NCBI RefSeq assembly: GCF_001611975.1
Contig: NZ_CP014525.1
Coordinates: 2,067,543 to 2,131,542 of the forward strand
Origin: Haematospirillum jordaniae
Lineage (GTDB): Bacteria > Pseudomonadota > Alphaproteobacteria > Rhodospirillales > Rhodospirillaceae
Reading direction: 5' to 3'
DNA length: 64,000 nt
A program made the translations under genes and the position numbers. Below, one piece after another: positions 1 through 8,922 of this stretch (positions within the stretch are counted from its first letter, which is position 1; each line of letters begins with the position of its first letter). Under the pieces are notes generated by a model, which did no database searches, was not told where the DNA came from, and saw only the letters and a program-made list of their open reading frames with translations.

Positions 1-15
1 ATTGGATCCGACACC

Positions 16-726
16 GTGCATTACCCTGCCAAAATTGAAGTTGCTCATCGCCCACTGATTGACAGCCTTGTGGATCAGTCACGCCCGGCTTGGAATGCTT
101 ATACCCAGCATGCTTTTGTTCAGGCTCTAGGCGATGGAACTCTGTCCCGCAAGGCTTTCCTGCACTATCTCAGGCAAGATTACATCTTTCTGGTTCACTT
201 CTCGCGGGCGTGGTCCTTAGCTGCATTCAAGGCTGAAACCGTCGAGGATATACGCCAGTGCGCCTCAACCGTTCATGCCCTGACCACGCACGAAATGCCG
301 TTGCATGTGCAGACGTGCGAGGCAGAGGGCATAACCCTGTCCGACTTGGAAAAGACGGATGAAGAGGTTGCCAATATCGCTTATACCCGCTTTGTCATGG
401 ATTGCGGCCTACGCGGTGATCTTCTGGATCTTCTGGTGGCATTGGCCCCATGCGTCTTCGGGTATGGTGCCATCGGAAACGAACTAGCCGCACAGAATAA
501 AGACATGCTGTCACAACATCCCTACGCAGACTGGATAAGGACCTACGCCAGTCCTGAATATCAGGATGTATGCCACGCGGTCAGCACGCTTCTGGACCGG
601 ATTTCCTGTCGCGCATTGGGTGATCGGCCTGACACATCACCACGCTGGACAAGCTTGGTCAGAACGTTCAATACTGCTTGCGTGCTGGAAAGCAACTTCT
701 GGCAAATGGGCCTGAACCCGCCCTGA
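16..726 (+). CDS. tenA: TenA-family thiaminase II / aminopyrimidine aminohydrolase
   Basis: This protein of about 236 residues belongs to the TenA family. These all-helical cytosolic enzymes hydrolyse thiamine breakdown products such as aminomethyl-HMP so that the pyrimidine can be salvaged for thiamine synthesis. Visible motifs are LRQDYIFL near residue 53, carrying the Asp that binds the pyrimidine, APCVFGYG near residue 144, carrying the nucleophilic Cys, and LESNFWQMG near the C-terminus, carrying the catalytic Glu. All three key residues are present, so an active enzyme is expected. The first start in the window is GTG at 16, but the frame stays open to base 1, so the true start and any TPP riboswitch could lie upstream. 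The gene converges on the dihydroorotase-like gene, with only two bases between the stops. Confidence 0.87.
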   Translation: MHYPAKIEVAHRPLIDSLVDQSRPAWNAYTQHAFVQALGDGTLSRKAFLHYLRQDYIFLVHFSRAWSLAAFKAETVEDIRQCASTVHALTTHEMPLHVQTCEAEGITLSDLEKTDEEVANIAYTRFVMDCGLRGDLLDLLVALAPCVFGYGAIGNELAAQNKDMLSQHPYADWIRTYASPEYQDVCHAVSTLLDRISCRALGDRPDTSPRWTSLVRTFNTACVLESNFWQMGLNPP

Positions 727-728
727 TA

Positions 729-2093
729 TCAGGCAACGGGAACCGAAGACCGCGCTGGCACACCACAGAAACGGATGGGGCTCCCGGTAGGAATGCCACT
801 GACCATCGTATCGCGCATGGCAAAAGCACCGCGTACAACCGTATGAACAGGGCGCCCCGTGGCGTGAAATCCGTCAAAGGGCGTCCACCCACAGCGACTG
901 GCAATCCAAGAATCGCTGATCGTCCAGCGCTGCTTCAAGTCCACAATCGTCAGATCTGCATCATAGCCAAGTGCAATTCGCCCCTTCCCGGCTATTCCAA
1001 AGACTCGCGCCGGTCCGGCACTGGTCAGATCCACAAATCGCGCAAGGGACAAACGGCCACTGGCAACATGGGTCAGCATAACCGGAACCAGTGTCTGGAC
1101 GCCGGTCATACCAGATGGACTGTCGGGATACGGACGTGCCTTTTCCTCTAGGGTATGGGGCGCATGATCAGACCCGATGACATCAACAACACCATCCGAT
1201 ACGGCCTGCCACAGGGCCTCGCGATGTGCCGCATCACGGATCGGAGGGTTCATCTGGAGACGTGTGGCAAGTCTCTCGTAATCCCCGGGGCCGGCAAATG
1301 TCAGATGCTGAGGTGTCACTTCGACGGTAGCAAAATCCCTGCACGTTGCCAGAAGCTGCATTTCTGCCGCCGTTGTCACATGCAACACATGAACAAGTCG
1401 GCGTGCCTTTCTGGCAAGTTTCAACAGACGGGTTGTTGCCAGAAGGGCGGTTTCTTCGTCACGCCACGCAGGATGCATGGCAACATCAGCACCACCATTG
1501 ACGATACCCCTGCGTTCTTTCAAACGCTCCTCATCCTCGCAATGAACAGCAATCCGGCGGCAACCTTGCGACAAGACATCGGCTAGGGTGTCATCATCAG
1601 CTACCAGCAGGGAGCCTGTTGACGAGCCCATAAAAACTTTGACTCCCGCACAGCCGGGGATACGCTCCAGCTCTGCCAAGTCCTGTAAGTTGCCCGCTGT
1701 TGCACCAATATAGAAGGCATAATCACACCATGTGCGCCCCACAGCCCGGAACAGCTTGTCAGCCAAGTCTTCGGCACTGACGGTACCCGGCTGCGTATTG
1801 GGCATTTCGAAGACAGCTGTTACACCGCCAAGGACAGCGGCACGGGTGCCTGTCTCCAGATCCTCTTTATGCTCCAGTCCGGGTTCACGGAAATGAACCT
1901 GACTATCAATAACACCAGGCAAGACGGTCAGGCCACCCAAGTCAACAACACGCTCCCCCCGGGTCCCCAAGGAACCAAAAGCCGCAATCCGCCCGCCCTG
2001 GATACCGATATCAGTCAGGACAGCACCACCCGGCATCCAGACGGTCCCACCAGACAGGACAAGGTCAAAGAATTCGCTGTTATGGATCATCAC
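729..2093 (-). CDS. pyrC: dihydroorotase-like amidohydrolase (PyrC type, QVH metal motif)
   Basis: A 454-residue amidohydrolase-superfamily protein resembling class I dihydroorotase, the enzyme that interconverts carbamoyl-aspartate and dihydroorotate in pyrimidine synthesis. It shows VIDSQVHFREPG near residue 60, GVKVFMGSSTGSL with the Lys expected to be carboxylated, the metal-ligand His segments VLHVTTAAEM and VTPQHLTF, and the catalytic Asp in VIGSDHAPHTLEEK. In the usual HxH metal motif the first His is replaced by Gln. I recall the same DxQVHFREPG form in other alphaproteobacterial proteins annotated as dihydroorotase, so it looks like a subgroup feature and not damage. No pyrB lies next to it. 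Allantoinase or hydantoinase activity cannot be excluded by sequence alone. Confidence 0.83.
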   Translation of the reverse strand: MMIHNSEFFDLVLSGGTVWMPGGAVLTDIGIQGGRIAAFGSLGTRGERVVDLGGLTVLPGVIDSQVHFREPGLEHKEDLETGTRAAVLGGVTAVFEMPNTQPGTVSAEDLADKLFRAVGRTWCDYAFYIGATAGNLQDLAELERIPGCAGVKVFMGSSTGSLLVADDDTLADVLSQGCRRIAVHCEDEERLKERRGIVNGGADVAMHPAWRDEETALLATTRLLKLARKARRLVHVLHVTTAAEMQLLATCRDFATVEVTPQHLTFAGPGDYERLATRLQMNPPIRDAAHREALWQAVSDGVVDVIGSDHAPHTLEEKARPYPDSPSGMTGVQTLVPVMLTHVASGRLSLARFVDLTSAGPARVFGIAGKGRIALGYDADLTIVDLKQRWTISDSWIASRCGWTPFDGFHATGRPVHTVVRGAFAMRDTMVSGIPTGSPIRFCGVPARSSVPVA

Positions 2094-2188
2094 AACACCC
2101 GGAGGATTGATTATTGCCCGTAAGTAGCCACAGGTATCATATACACTTAAGGTTGTCTACAAGCTACATAACCTTCCTTTACACGCCT

Positions 2189-3949
2189 CTAGGGGGGAGA
2201 TGATAAAACATGAAAAACATCACCATCCATCGCCTGCCCCATAATATGGCGGCGATACCACAAATCCAGAAATAACAACGACCAGGCGGCAAAACGCTCC
2301 CGCCGACCCGATGCCATAAACAAGGAGCGAACAACAGCAGGATCAGTCACACGACGGGCCATCTCTCCCTTGGCAACCAAGGCCCCAAGTTCCTGCCCAC
2401 GGGCCGCTATCCACTCCCCGACAGGCACCGTAAATCCCTTTTTGGGTGCAAACGGCTTGGCCTGAGGCAAGGCATTCTCCAACCAACGGCGCAAAATATA
2501 CTTCCCCTGCCCTCCACGTATCTTCAAGGACCGTGGAAGGCGGGCCGCAAGCTCGGCCACGACCGGATCCAGAAAGGGCACGCGTCCTTCCATGCCATGA
2601 GCCATCAAACAACGATCAAGCTTGGTCAAGAGATCGTTGGGCAACCAATCCGCACAATCAATATACTGCGCACGCAACAGTCGGTCATGAACCGTACGGC
2701 CTGCATCTTCCTCGGATGCCTTATAGCCGGTGCGCCATGAAGGGAAACGACCGAGATTTCCGCCCAATCCCTCAAACAGTCCACGACGACGCATCGTCCG
2801 GGTGAAAGGCCATGGCCGTGAAGCCGCACGGTAACGGCCATAACCGGCGAACAACTCATCCCCTCCCTCACCGGACAGAACAACCGTTACATAGGGACGT
2901 GCTGCCCGCGCCAGGAGCCAGACAGGGATAATGGCATAGTCGGTTGCCGGATCGTCCATACAAGCGACAATCCGGGGCAAACAGTCCCAGAAATCCCGAT
3001 CGGTTACCGCCAGCTCGATATGCTCTGCCCCGACAGTTTGGGCAAGAGAACGCGCATGATCCCGTTCATCGTGCACACCCGTTTCCGGAAAACCCGCCGT
3101 GAAGGCCAGAACCGGGCGCTCGTTCAGACGGGCCATCAGGGCTAGGAGAACCGCGCTGTCAACGCCCCCGGACAGGAACATGCCATAAGGCACATCAGAC
3201 CGTTGGTGTACGGTAACACTGTCTATCAAAGACTGATCCAAAGCCCGAAGAGCTTCTTCTTCCGTTTCAAGGGGGGGCTGGCTGCTGCGTAATGGCAAGG
3301 GCTGACGGCAGCTGTCAACAATACGCCCCTTGCGGATCATAATCATCTCGCCGGGAAGCAAACGACGAATACCGTCCAACACCGTCCGACGTCCCGTTGT
3401 GAACTGTAGATTTAGTAACTCACCCGCAGCATCTGCACAAAGAGAAGGAGCCACAAACCCACCCGCAACCAGCGCCTGGGCCTCGGACGCAAAGGCGACA
3501 CCATCAGCATGCTCAACCACATATAACGGCTTGATCCCGAATGGATCCCGCCCAAGCAGCAGCATATCTTCCGCAGAATCATACAAGGCAAAAGCAATCA
3601 TGCCCCGCAAAGAGGCCGGAAATGAAAGGCCTTGGCGATCATACAAAGCGAGAAGACTCTCGCAGTCCGAACCCGTACGGAAAGGAGCGGCGGGCATATC
3701 CTTGCGGACAGATGGATCATTGTAAATCTCGCCATTGGCGACCAGAACGCGGCCTCTAGGCCAGAAAAGTGGCTGATCACCACCAGCAGGATCAATAATA
3801 GCCAAGCGAGTGTGTACCAACCCGACAGGGCCATCAACATGTACATGAACACCATCGGGGCCACGGTGAGCCAAGGCATCGGCCATAGCCATCAACCCAG
3901 CCTCCGGCACCGCCCCATGAGCGGCAAAAAAACCCGCTATGCCACACAT
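2189..3949 (-). CDS. asnB: asparagine synthase-type glutamine amidotransferase
   Basis: This 586-residue class II amidotransferase starts with MCGIAGFF, so Cys2 becomes the N-terminal nucleophile that releases ammonia from glutamine. The C-terminal half is an ATP pyrophosphatase domain with the PP-loop FLSGGVDSAVLL near residue 262 and a second conserved stretch, LSGEGGDELFAGYGRY. The chemistry is transfer of glutamine nitrogen to an adenylated carboxylate. It is the last gene of a leftward operon of four glycosyltransferases, and its ATG shares one base with the preceding stop (TGATG). That context suggests it amidates a uronic-acid-type sugar in a surface glycan, although simple asparagine synthesis remains possible. 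The length is normal for the family. Confidence 0.85.
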   Translation of the reverse strand: MCGIAGFFAAHGAVPEAGLMAMADALAHRGPDGVHVHVDGPVGLVHTRLAIIDPAGGDQPLFWPRGRVLVANGEIYNDPSVRKDMPAAPFRTGSDCESLLALYDRQGLSFPASLRGMIAFALYDSAEDMLLLGRDPFGIKPLYVVEHADGVAFASEAQALVAGGFVAPSLCADAAGELLNLQFTTGRRTVLDGIRRLLPGEMIMIRKGRIVDSCRQPLPLRSSQPPLETEEEALRALDQSLIDSVTVHQRSDVPYGMFLSGGVDSAVLLALMARLNERPVLAFTAGFPETGVHDERDHARSLAQTVGAEHIELAVTDRDFWDCLPRIVACMDDPATDYAIIPVWLLARAARPYVTVVLSGEGGDELFAGYGRYRAASRPWPFTRTMRRRGLFEGLGGNLGRFPSWRTGYKASEEDAGRTVHDRLLRAQYIDCADWLPNDLLTKLDRCLMAHGMEGRVPFLDPVVAELAARLPRSLKIRGGQGKYILRRWLENALPQAKPFAPKKGFTVPVGEWIAARGQELGALVAKGEMARRVTDPAVVRSLFMASGRRERFAAWSLLFLDLWYRRHIMGQAMDGDVFHVLSSPP

Positions 3950-4995
3950 CAGGCCGACACCCGGGCAAAAAAGCTCCTGTACTTGCCGACAACAATGCTT
4001 TCAGTGAATTCTTCCGTAAAGCTTTTGCGCCCCTCTTCAGCAAGGCGCGCCAGAAGATCACGATCCCGCAAAGCCTGACGAATGGCGTCCGCCATCGCAT
4101 CAATATCATCAACCGGGGTTAAAAGCCCATTCACGCCATGCTTGATCAGTGCTGCCGGTCCCTGACTTGCAGCAGCAAGAACAGGCCGCCCTTGCGCCCA
4201 GGCCTCCAGCACAACATTCCCCAAGGGCTCGTGGCGCGAAGGGCATACAAACAGGTCGCACGAAGCATGAAAAGCCGGGGCATCATCGCGCCACCCCAAG
4301 AAACGAACACGCGGGCGTACACCGACCTCATAGGCCAGTGCTTCCAAACGTTCCCGCTCCGGCCCATCACCGGCAATCCACAGGTACACGTCTGACAAAC
4401 GCGCAAACGCACGGATCAGGGTATCAAACCCCTTGTTTTCGTGCAGCCGCCCCAGTGCAAACACAATAGGCACACGGTCAGGGGTATAAAAAGCAGCGCG
4501 ATTGACCGGCGGCACCGTACGTTCATCAACGAAATTAGGCAGATAGTGGGCTCGCTCTACCGGCCAACCATGACTTGTCACATAGTCAACAAGATCACGG
4601 GTATTGCATACCAGATGGTCACACGACTGATAATACTTCAGATCGTAGTAGCCACCCAAGCGGCCAACATGCACGAACGGAACAGAGATCTGCGTTCGGG
4701 ACGGACAAAAAGACGTCGCCCGGTTCATCCAGGTCAGAACAACAGCAGGCTGGAATCTCTCAATTTCCCGACGGAAAGCGCGGCGTGTAGAAAAATCAAA
4801 CCGCCCGCCGAAACCAAGAGCCACCGGATCAAGTCCCCCCTCACGCAGGCGGGCCATTCTGTTACTGTCCGGACGCAAGAGTATGTGCTGCTGGACACCG
4901 GCACGATGAAGAGCCAGAACAAGCCGCTCGAAAAACAGCTCCGCTCCACCATTCGGGGCACCAGCCATAGCCTGCAGGATCCGAAGATTTACCAT
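3949..4995 (-). CDS. glycosyltransferase family 4 (GT-B fold)
   Basis: A 348-residue GT-B glycosyltransferase. The N-terminus MVNLRILQAMAGAPNGGAE has the Gly-rich acceptor-side loop. The C-terminal donor domain shows FALGRLHENKGFDTLIRAF and the E-x7-E motif in RHEPLGNVVLEAWAQG. It should add one sugar from a nucleotide donor to a growing lipid-linked or core saccharide at the inner membrane. The frame is open up to 5115, but I chose the ATG at 4995: it sits 57 bases after the previous stop and gives a normal N-terminus, whereas the longer reading would overlap the upstream gene by 64 bases with an uncharacteristic Arg-rich tail. Donor and linkage cannot be told. Confidence 0.85.
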   Translation of the reverse strand: MVNLRILQAMAGAPNGGAELFFERLVLALHRAGVQQHILLRPDSNRMARLREGGLDPVALGFGGRFDFSTRRAFRREIERFQPAVVLTWMNRATSFCPSRTQISVPFVHVGRLGGYYDLKYYQSCDHLVCNTRDLVDYVTSHGWPVERAHYLPNFVDERTVPPVNRAAFYTPDRVPIVFALGRLHENKGFDTLIRAFARLSDVYLWIAGDGPERERLEALAYEVGVRPRVRFLGWRDDAPAFHASCDLFVCPSRHEPLGNVVLEAWAQGRPVLAAASQGPAALIKHGVNGLLTPVDDIDAMADAIRQALRDRDLLARLAEEGRKSFTEEFTESIVVGKYRSFFARVSA

Positions 4996-5051
4996 CTGTG
5001 GCACGCAACTCCTGTCATCATACGGACGGCTCCGCCTCCTACAAGAGACGT

Positions 5052-5819
5052 TTAAACCTCTTCCGTTTCCTCCATGGCCTTTATGTACGAAAGCAGCGGA
5101 TACAGCGCCGTACACAAGGCCACAACCAACCCCATACGCCCCTCACGATACCCCTTGCGGAACAGATAAACCCGTAAAAAACGCGATAGTGCCGAGCGAA
5201 TAGCCCCGGCCAGAGACCCTGCTTGGCCGGACTCCCGCAAGTCAGCAGCACGCGCTGAAGTATACCGGTCAAGACGGTGCAGCATATCGGAAATATTGCG
5301 ATCGACATAGTGCACAAGCGGAATGGTCAGGGCTGGACCGCGTGCACCAGACCACTGAAGAGCCGGGTGAACCCTCTGCCGACCCCATATTTTCACGCCA
5401 CGCCGGAAGAGTGCCGGACACCCTGCCTTCCCAAAACTGGATCCCCATCCATGACGAACCAAGCGTGTACCAATGTAATTGTCGACGGGAATAACGTGCC
5501 AGTCGAAAAGGGAGGATGCAATAACGGCACGAACCTCCGCAGCCAAGGCAGGCGATACGTGCTCGTCTGCATCCACTTCCAGAATCCAGTCTCCACGGCA
5601 TGCTTCTATGCCCGCATTCCGACGATCACCCTCAACCGGCCAGGCGCCTTCTATCATCCTAGCCCCGGCAGAACGGGCAATGTCAGGCGAACGATCGGTA
5701 CACCGATCAAGAACAACCACAATCTCGTCAGCAAACGTCAGACGCTCCAGACACGCCGGCAAACGCGCTTCCTCATTATGGACAACAACCAAGACTGAAA
5801 GCCGGGGCAATTCCTTCAT
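5052..5819 (-). CDS. glycosyltransferase family 2, WaaE/KdtX-like
   Basis: A 255-residue GT-A glycosyltransferase. The N-terminus contains LSVLVVVHNEEARLPACLE and then DEIVVVLDRCTDRSPDIA. The metal-binding DxD element is in ILEVDADEHVSP near residue 92. The pattern resembles WaaE/KdtX lipopolysaccharide core glucosyltransferases. The C-terminal part carries a basic helical region and a short hydrophobic stretch (GLVVALCTALYPLLSYI), suggesting membrane association. The start at 5819 overlaps the upstream stop as ATGA, the usual sign of translational coupling; an upstream in-frame ATG at 5846 exists but is less likely. It is the third of five genes in this operon. Confidence 0.85.
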   Translation of the reverse strand: MKELPRLSVLVVVHNEEARLPACLERLTFADEIVVVLDRCTDRSPDIARSAGARMIEGAWPVEGDRRNAGIEACRGDWILEVDADEHVSPALAAEVRAVIASSLFDWHVIPVDNYIGTRLVRHGWGSSFGKAGCPALFRRGVKIWGRQRVHPALQWSGARGPALTIPLVHYVDRNISDMLHRLDRYTSARAADLRESGQAGSLAGAIRSALSRFLRVYLFRKGYREGRMGLVVALCTALYPLLSYIKAMEETEEV

Positions 5820-6775
5820 GACCGGGTACGCCTCCACAGACGACAAGCGGCATCAAAAACACTCTCGACAGTAAGGCCATCCATCAAAGTCCCCGCCTTG
5901 CGATGGTCAAACCCGGGAGGATAGATGGTCTGAAGGGTTTCTGGCGTACGAACAAACGCCGCCTTGGGCCCCCATGGACCATACAGGCACTCATCACTCG
6001 GGCCAAAGAGACCAAGTGTCGGGATGCCGACAGCAGCAGCCATGTGCATCAGCGCACTGTCATTGCCAACATAGAAAGAACAGCGCCGGAGGCAGGCCGC
6101 CGCAACAGGAAGAGACAAACGGCCAACAAGATCAAGACAACGATCCGATGGAAGGGTACGGACAACCTGCTCTGCCTGGTGACGTTCATCCGGTGCACCA
6201 AAAAGAGCAACACGCCCCCCAGGTAGGATACCATCCGGTGCGGTCAGGCGCGCAACAAGGTCCGCGAAACGCTCGGCACGCCAGATCTTGGCAGGCCAGT
6301 TTGCAGCCGGCCCGATGGCCAGAACCGGTGAACCATCAGGAATGAACTGACATGCTTCCTGCTCATCATCACCTGTAGTCCACAAAACAGGCGCAGGAGG
6401 ATCATCCACCAAACCAACCAAGGCACCGGCAGCCCGAACCCGATGGAGCGCTGCGGTATCACGACCGGGAACCAGTCGCCGCCCAGCAACGGGAAGGCAC
6501 CATGCCAAGGCTGAACGACGCAGATCAACCACGACATCCCAGCGGGTTGTGGCAACCTGTCGCCATAAATCCAGCCAATGCCCACCCCAACGGCGTTTAT
6601 CCATGATGATCAGGTGTTCCAGCTCAGGCAATCCCGAGAACAGAGGGGCCGCCAAAGGACCACAGGCAACAGTGACACGAACCCCCGGCATAACCCCAAC
6701 CAAATGAGCGAGAAGACCAGAAGACAGAACCGCATCCCCGATCCGGGTCGAGGTGACAAACAACAGACGGCTCAT
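5816..6775 (-). CDS. glycosyltransferase family 9 (heptosyltransferase-like)
   Basis: A 319-residue protein of the ADP-heptose:LPS heptosyltransferase family. The N-terminus SRLLFVTSTRIGDAVLSSG is typical of the acceptor domain. The donor-binding signature is YVGNDSALMHMAAAVGIPT, followed by LGLFGPSDECLYGPWG. The family transfers heptose or related sugars onto lipopolysaccharide core. The ATG at 6775 forms an ATGA overlap with the preceding stop; the longer frame begins with a TTG at 6781 and is unlikely. Its place among GT4, GT2 and amidotransferase genes points to core oligosaccharide or surface glycan assembly. Confidence 0.86.
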   Translation of the reverse strand: MSRLLFVTSTRIGDAVLSSGLLAHLVGVMPGVRVTVACGPLAAPLFSGLPELEHLIIMDKRRWGGHWLDLWRQVATTRWDVVVDLRRSALAWCLPVAGRRLVPGRDTAALHRVRAAGALVGLVDDPPAPVLWTTGDDEQEACQFIPDGSPVLAIGPAANWPAKIWRAERFADLVARLTAPDGILPGGRVALFGAPDERHQAEQVVRTLPSDRCLDLVGRLSLPVAAACLRRCSFYVGNDSALMHMAAAVGIPTLGLFGPSDECLYGPWGPKAAFVRTPETLQTIYPPGFDHRKAGTLMDGLTVESVFDAACRLWRRTRS

Positions 6776-7800
6776 ACACAAACCTCGGCGGCAAGAGTCT
6801 CAAGAAAAACAGCCGCATCATTCCATGATCGATGGCGGAACGACGCCCCTGCTGCGGCAGACAAACCAGAAAACACACCATCATCCTGCAAAATCTGCAC
6901 AGCCACACCAGCCAGTGCCGCATCATCGGGGACACAATACCCGGATACACCATTCTCTATACAGTCAACAGCTCCCCCAGCCGGTCCAACAACAGCTGGA
7001 ACGCCACAGGCTTGACTTTCGGCCAGCGTCCAGCAGCACATATCATCATCACACGTAGGGTAAAGATGTAGCCGAGCACGGGACCAGAGAGTGGCCAGAT
7101 CAAGGTCGCCGGGCGGAAGACAGACTTCAACACCCTTGATGGCCAAAGCCTCAACGCGCTCAAACAGGGGCCTCAGAACCACAGGCACATAATCCGGACC
7201 AGATCCAAGGAGACGCGACACGACCAACAACCTTGCCTCGGGAACATGGGGCCTGATCTGGTCACACCAAATATCCAAAAGGCGGTCCAGCCCACGCTGC
7301 GGATGCGTGGTAACAACCGCGACAGGATCAACAGAAGTAGACGCTCTCACGCTCCGCCCCAGAAAGGGGGAACGAACCCCAACCGGCATAATCCAAGCAG
7401 GACCGTCTCCACTCCAGCGGCGATGCTGCGCAGCACCACAAAACAGAACGCCCGCCCTTGTAGCTAGGATACGCGCCTGTACAACCGGATGCGCCATATA
7501 TTCGGGTGATGCCGTAACCCAGAGCAACTGCCGTCGCGCCGATACCTGACCCAGCAAAGCTGGATCCCGAAAGGCAACAGAAACATCTGCTACAAGGTCT
7601 GTCGCCTCGCCTACAGGAACGTAGGCTATCCCGTTGCATTCAACGCGCTGGGATACACGACAAGCAACAGAAACCCCGTGCCCACGGGCAGACAAGGCAT
7701 CAGCCAGCCCGTGCAAAGCCTTCTCCGCACCACCCAAAGCATGATGATCGGGGGAGAAAACACTGTAATCAGCAGTGCCATCAAGAAAGCAAAAGCGCAT
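6772..7800 (-). CDS. glycosyltransferase family 4-like, first gene of operon
   Basis: A 342-residue GT-B type protein. The acceptor loop appears as HALGGAEKALHGLADALS, and the donor side as LHLYPTCDDDMCCWTLAE with ACGVPAVVGPAGGAVDCIEN. The first Glu of the usual E-x7-E pair appears to be replaced by Asp, a modest deviation. It is the promoter-proximal gene of the leftward glycosyltransferase operon and is divergent from ygfZ. The ATG at 7800 is preferred over a TTG at 7806. Sugar specificity is not predictable. Confidence 0.8.
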   Translation of the reverse strand: MRFCFLDGTADYSVFSPDHHALGGAEKALHGLADALSARGHGVSVACRVSQRVECNGIAYVPVGEATDLVADVSVAFRDPALLGQVSARRQLLWVTASPEYMAHPVVQARILATRAGVLFCGAAQHRRWSGDGPAWIMPVGVRSPFLGRSVRASTSVDPVAVVTTHPQRGLDRLLDIWCDQIRPHVPEARLLVVSRLLGSGPDYVPVVLRPLFERVEALAIKGVEVCLPPGDLDLATLWSRARLHLYPTCDDDMCCWTLAESQACGVPAVVGPAGGAVDCIENGVSGYCVPDDAALAGVAVQILQDDGVFSGLSAAAGASFRHRSWNDAAVFLETLAAEVCV

Positions 7801-7920
7801 GTCCAAGAAAACAGCCGGGCGACCAACGAATGCTTTCGCTTATAAGAGGTTGCGCACCAGATTACCAGCCCCGGTCAACTGACCGACCGAAAAACGCGGC
7901 TGACAGGACTTTTCTCTTGC

Positions 7921-7949
7921 TTGACTCCATAAGCCCGCCCACATAATCG
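7921..7949 (+). promoter_or_regulatory. predicted sigma70 promoter of ygfZ
   Basis: TTGACT at 7921-7926 and TAATCG at 7944-7949 are separated by 17 bases and lie 38 bases before the ygfZ ATG. The spacing is ideal and the -35 box is near consensus. This is a prediction from pattern only. Confidence 0.5.
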
Positions 7950-7986
7950 GGACGTAATCACAAAACTGACAGACCTGAGTCCACGA

Positions 7987-8901
7987 ATGTCACCAGAAAC
8001 TGCTCTGTTTCACGAGCTTGCTCACCGAGGCGCCCTGATCTTGTCCGGCGATGACCATCGCACCTTCCTGCAAGGGCTGGTTTCTGCCGACGTTCGTACG
8101 ATTACAGAAAACCATAGCGCGTGGACAGCCTTGCTGACCCCACAGGGAAAATTCCTGCACGAATTCTTCATTTACCAGCATGGCAACACCCTGCTGCTGG
8201 AGGGAGAACGGGAGCGACTGGAGGACCTACGGACACGCCTCCTGCGCTATCGGCTTCGCGCCAAGGTCACCCTGGAATCTGTACCGGAGCTGGCCGTTTT
8301 TGGTACCCTGCCACCATTTCAGGGACCACTGAGGAACCTGAGCCATGCAGGCGATACCATTGCATTCGGGGATGGCATTGCCTGCATGGACCCGCGCTTG
8401 CCGGCTGGCGGTATACGCATCGTTGCATCGCGCCAGGCCATTCCAGAGACAGGGCTGACCACAGCTGACATGGCCGAAGCTGCATGGGAACAAAACCGCA
8501 TACGCAACGGCCTGCCTGATGGTAGCCGGGACATAGAACCCGAGAAAGGCTTCCTGCTGGAATACGGCTTCGATGAACTGGGCGGTGTTGATTTTCGCAA
8601 GGGCTGTTACGTTGGCCAGGAAACAACTGCCCGCATGAAGTGGAAGCACCTGACCAAAAAACGCCTTGTTCCGCTGCGCGGGGAAGACACAACCATGCCA
8701 CAAAGCAACAGCCCAATCACCCTGTCTGACGGTCAACCTGCTGGCATTATACGCAGCAGCACGCTTGATGAAACCGGAACAGGCTTTCTTGCCATGGGCG
8801 TTGTACGCCTAGATGCCATCCTAGAGACTGATTTACGCTGCGACAGCACACGCCTGAAACCCTGCCCTCCCGCTTGGCTGCGCCTTCCGGACAACCGCTG
8901 A
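7987..8901 (+). CDS. ygfZ: YgfZ/GcvT-domain folate-binding protein
   Basis: A 304-residue member of the YgfZ family, folate-dependent proteins that support repair and assembly of iron-sulfur enzymes. The diagnostic motif is DFRKGCYVGQETTARMKWK near residue 205, with the conserved Cys of K-G-C-Y-x-G-Q-E. The N-terminal half has the GcvT-like segment LFHELAHRGALILSGDDHRT. It stands alone with its own promoter-like sequence. The length fits the family and no residue appears lost. Confidence 0.88.
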   Translation: MSPETALFHELAHRGALILSGDDHRTFLQGLVSADVRTITENHSAWTALLTPQGKFLHEFFIYQHGNTLLLEGERERLEDLRTRLLRYRLRAKVTLESVPELAVFGTLPPFQGPLRNLSHAGDTIAFGDGIACMDPRLPAGGIRIVASRQAIPETGLTTADMAEAAWEQNRIRNGLPDGSRDIEPEKGFLLEYGFDELGGVDFRKGCYVGQETTARMKWKHLTKKRLVPLRGEDTTMPQSNSPITLSDGQPAGIIRSSTLDETGTGFLAMGVVRLDAILETDLRCDSTRLKPCPPAWLRLPDNR

Positions 8902-8922
8902 GACAAGGTTAATAGAGGCTGG

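Noticed and set aside
678..1586. Plus-strand frames opposite the dihydroorotase-like gene
   Set aside because: They have low-complexity Arg/His/Pro composition without motifs, and the antisense gene has clear family signatures.
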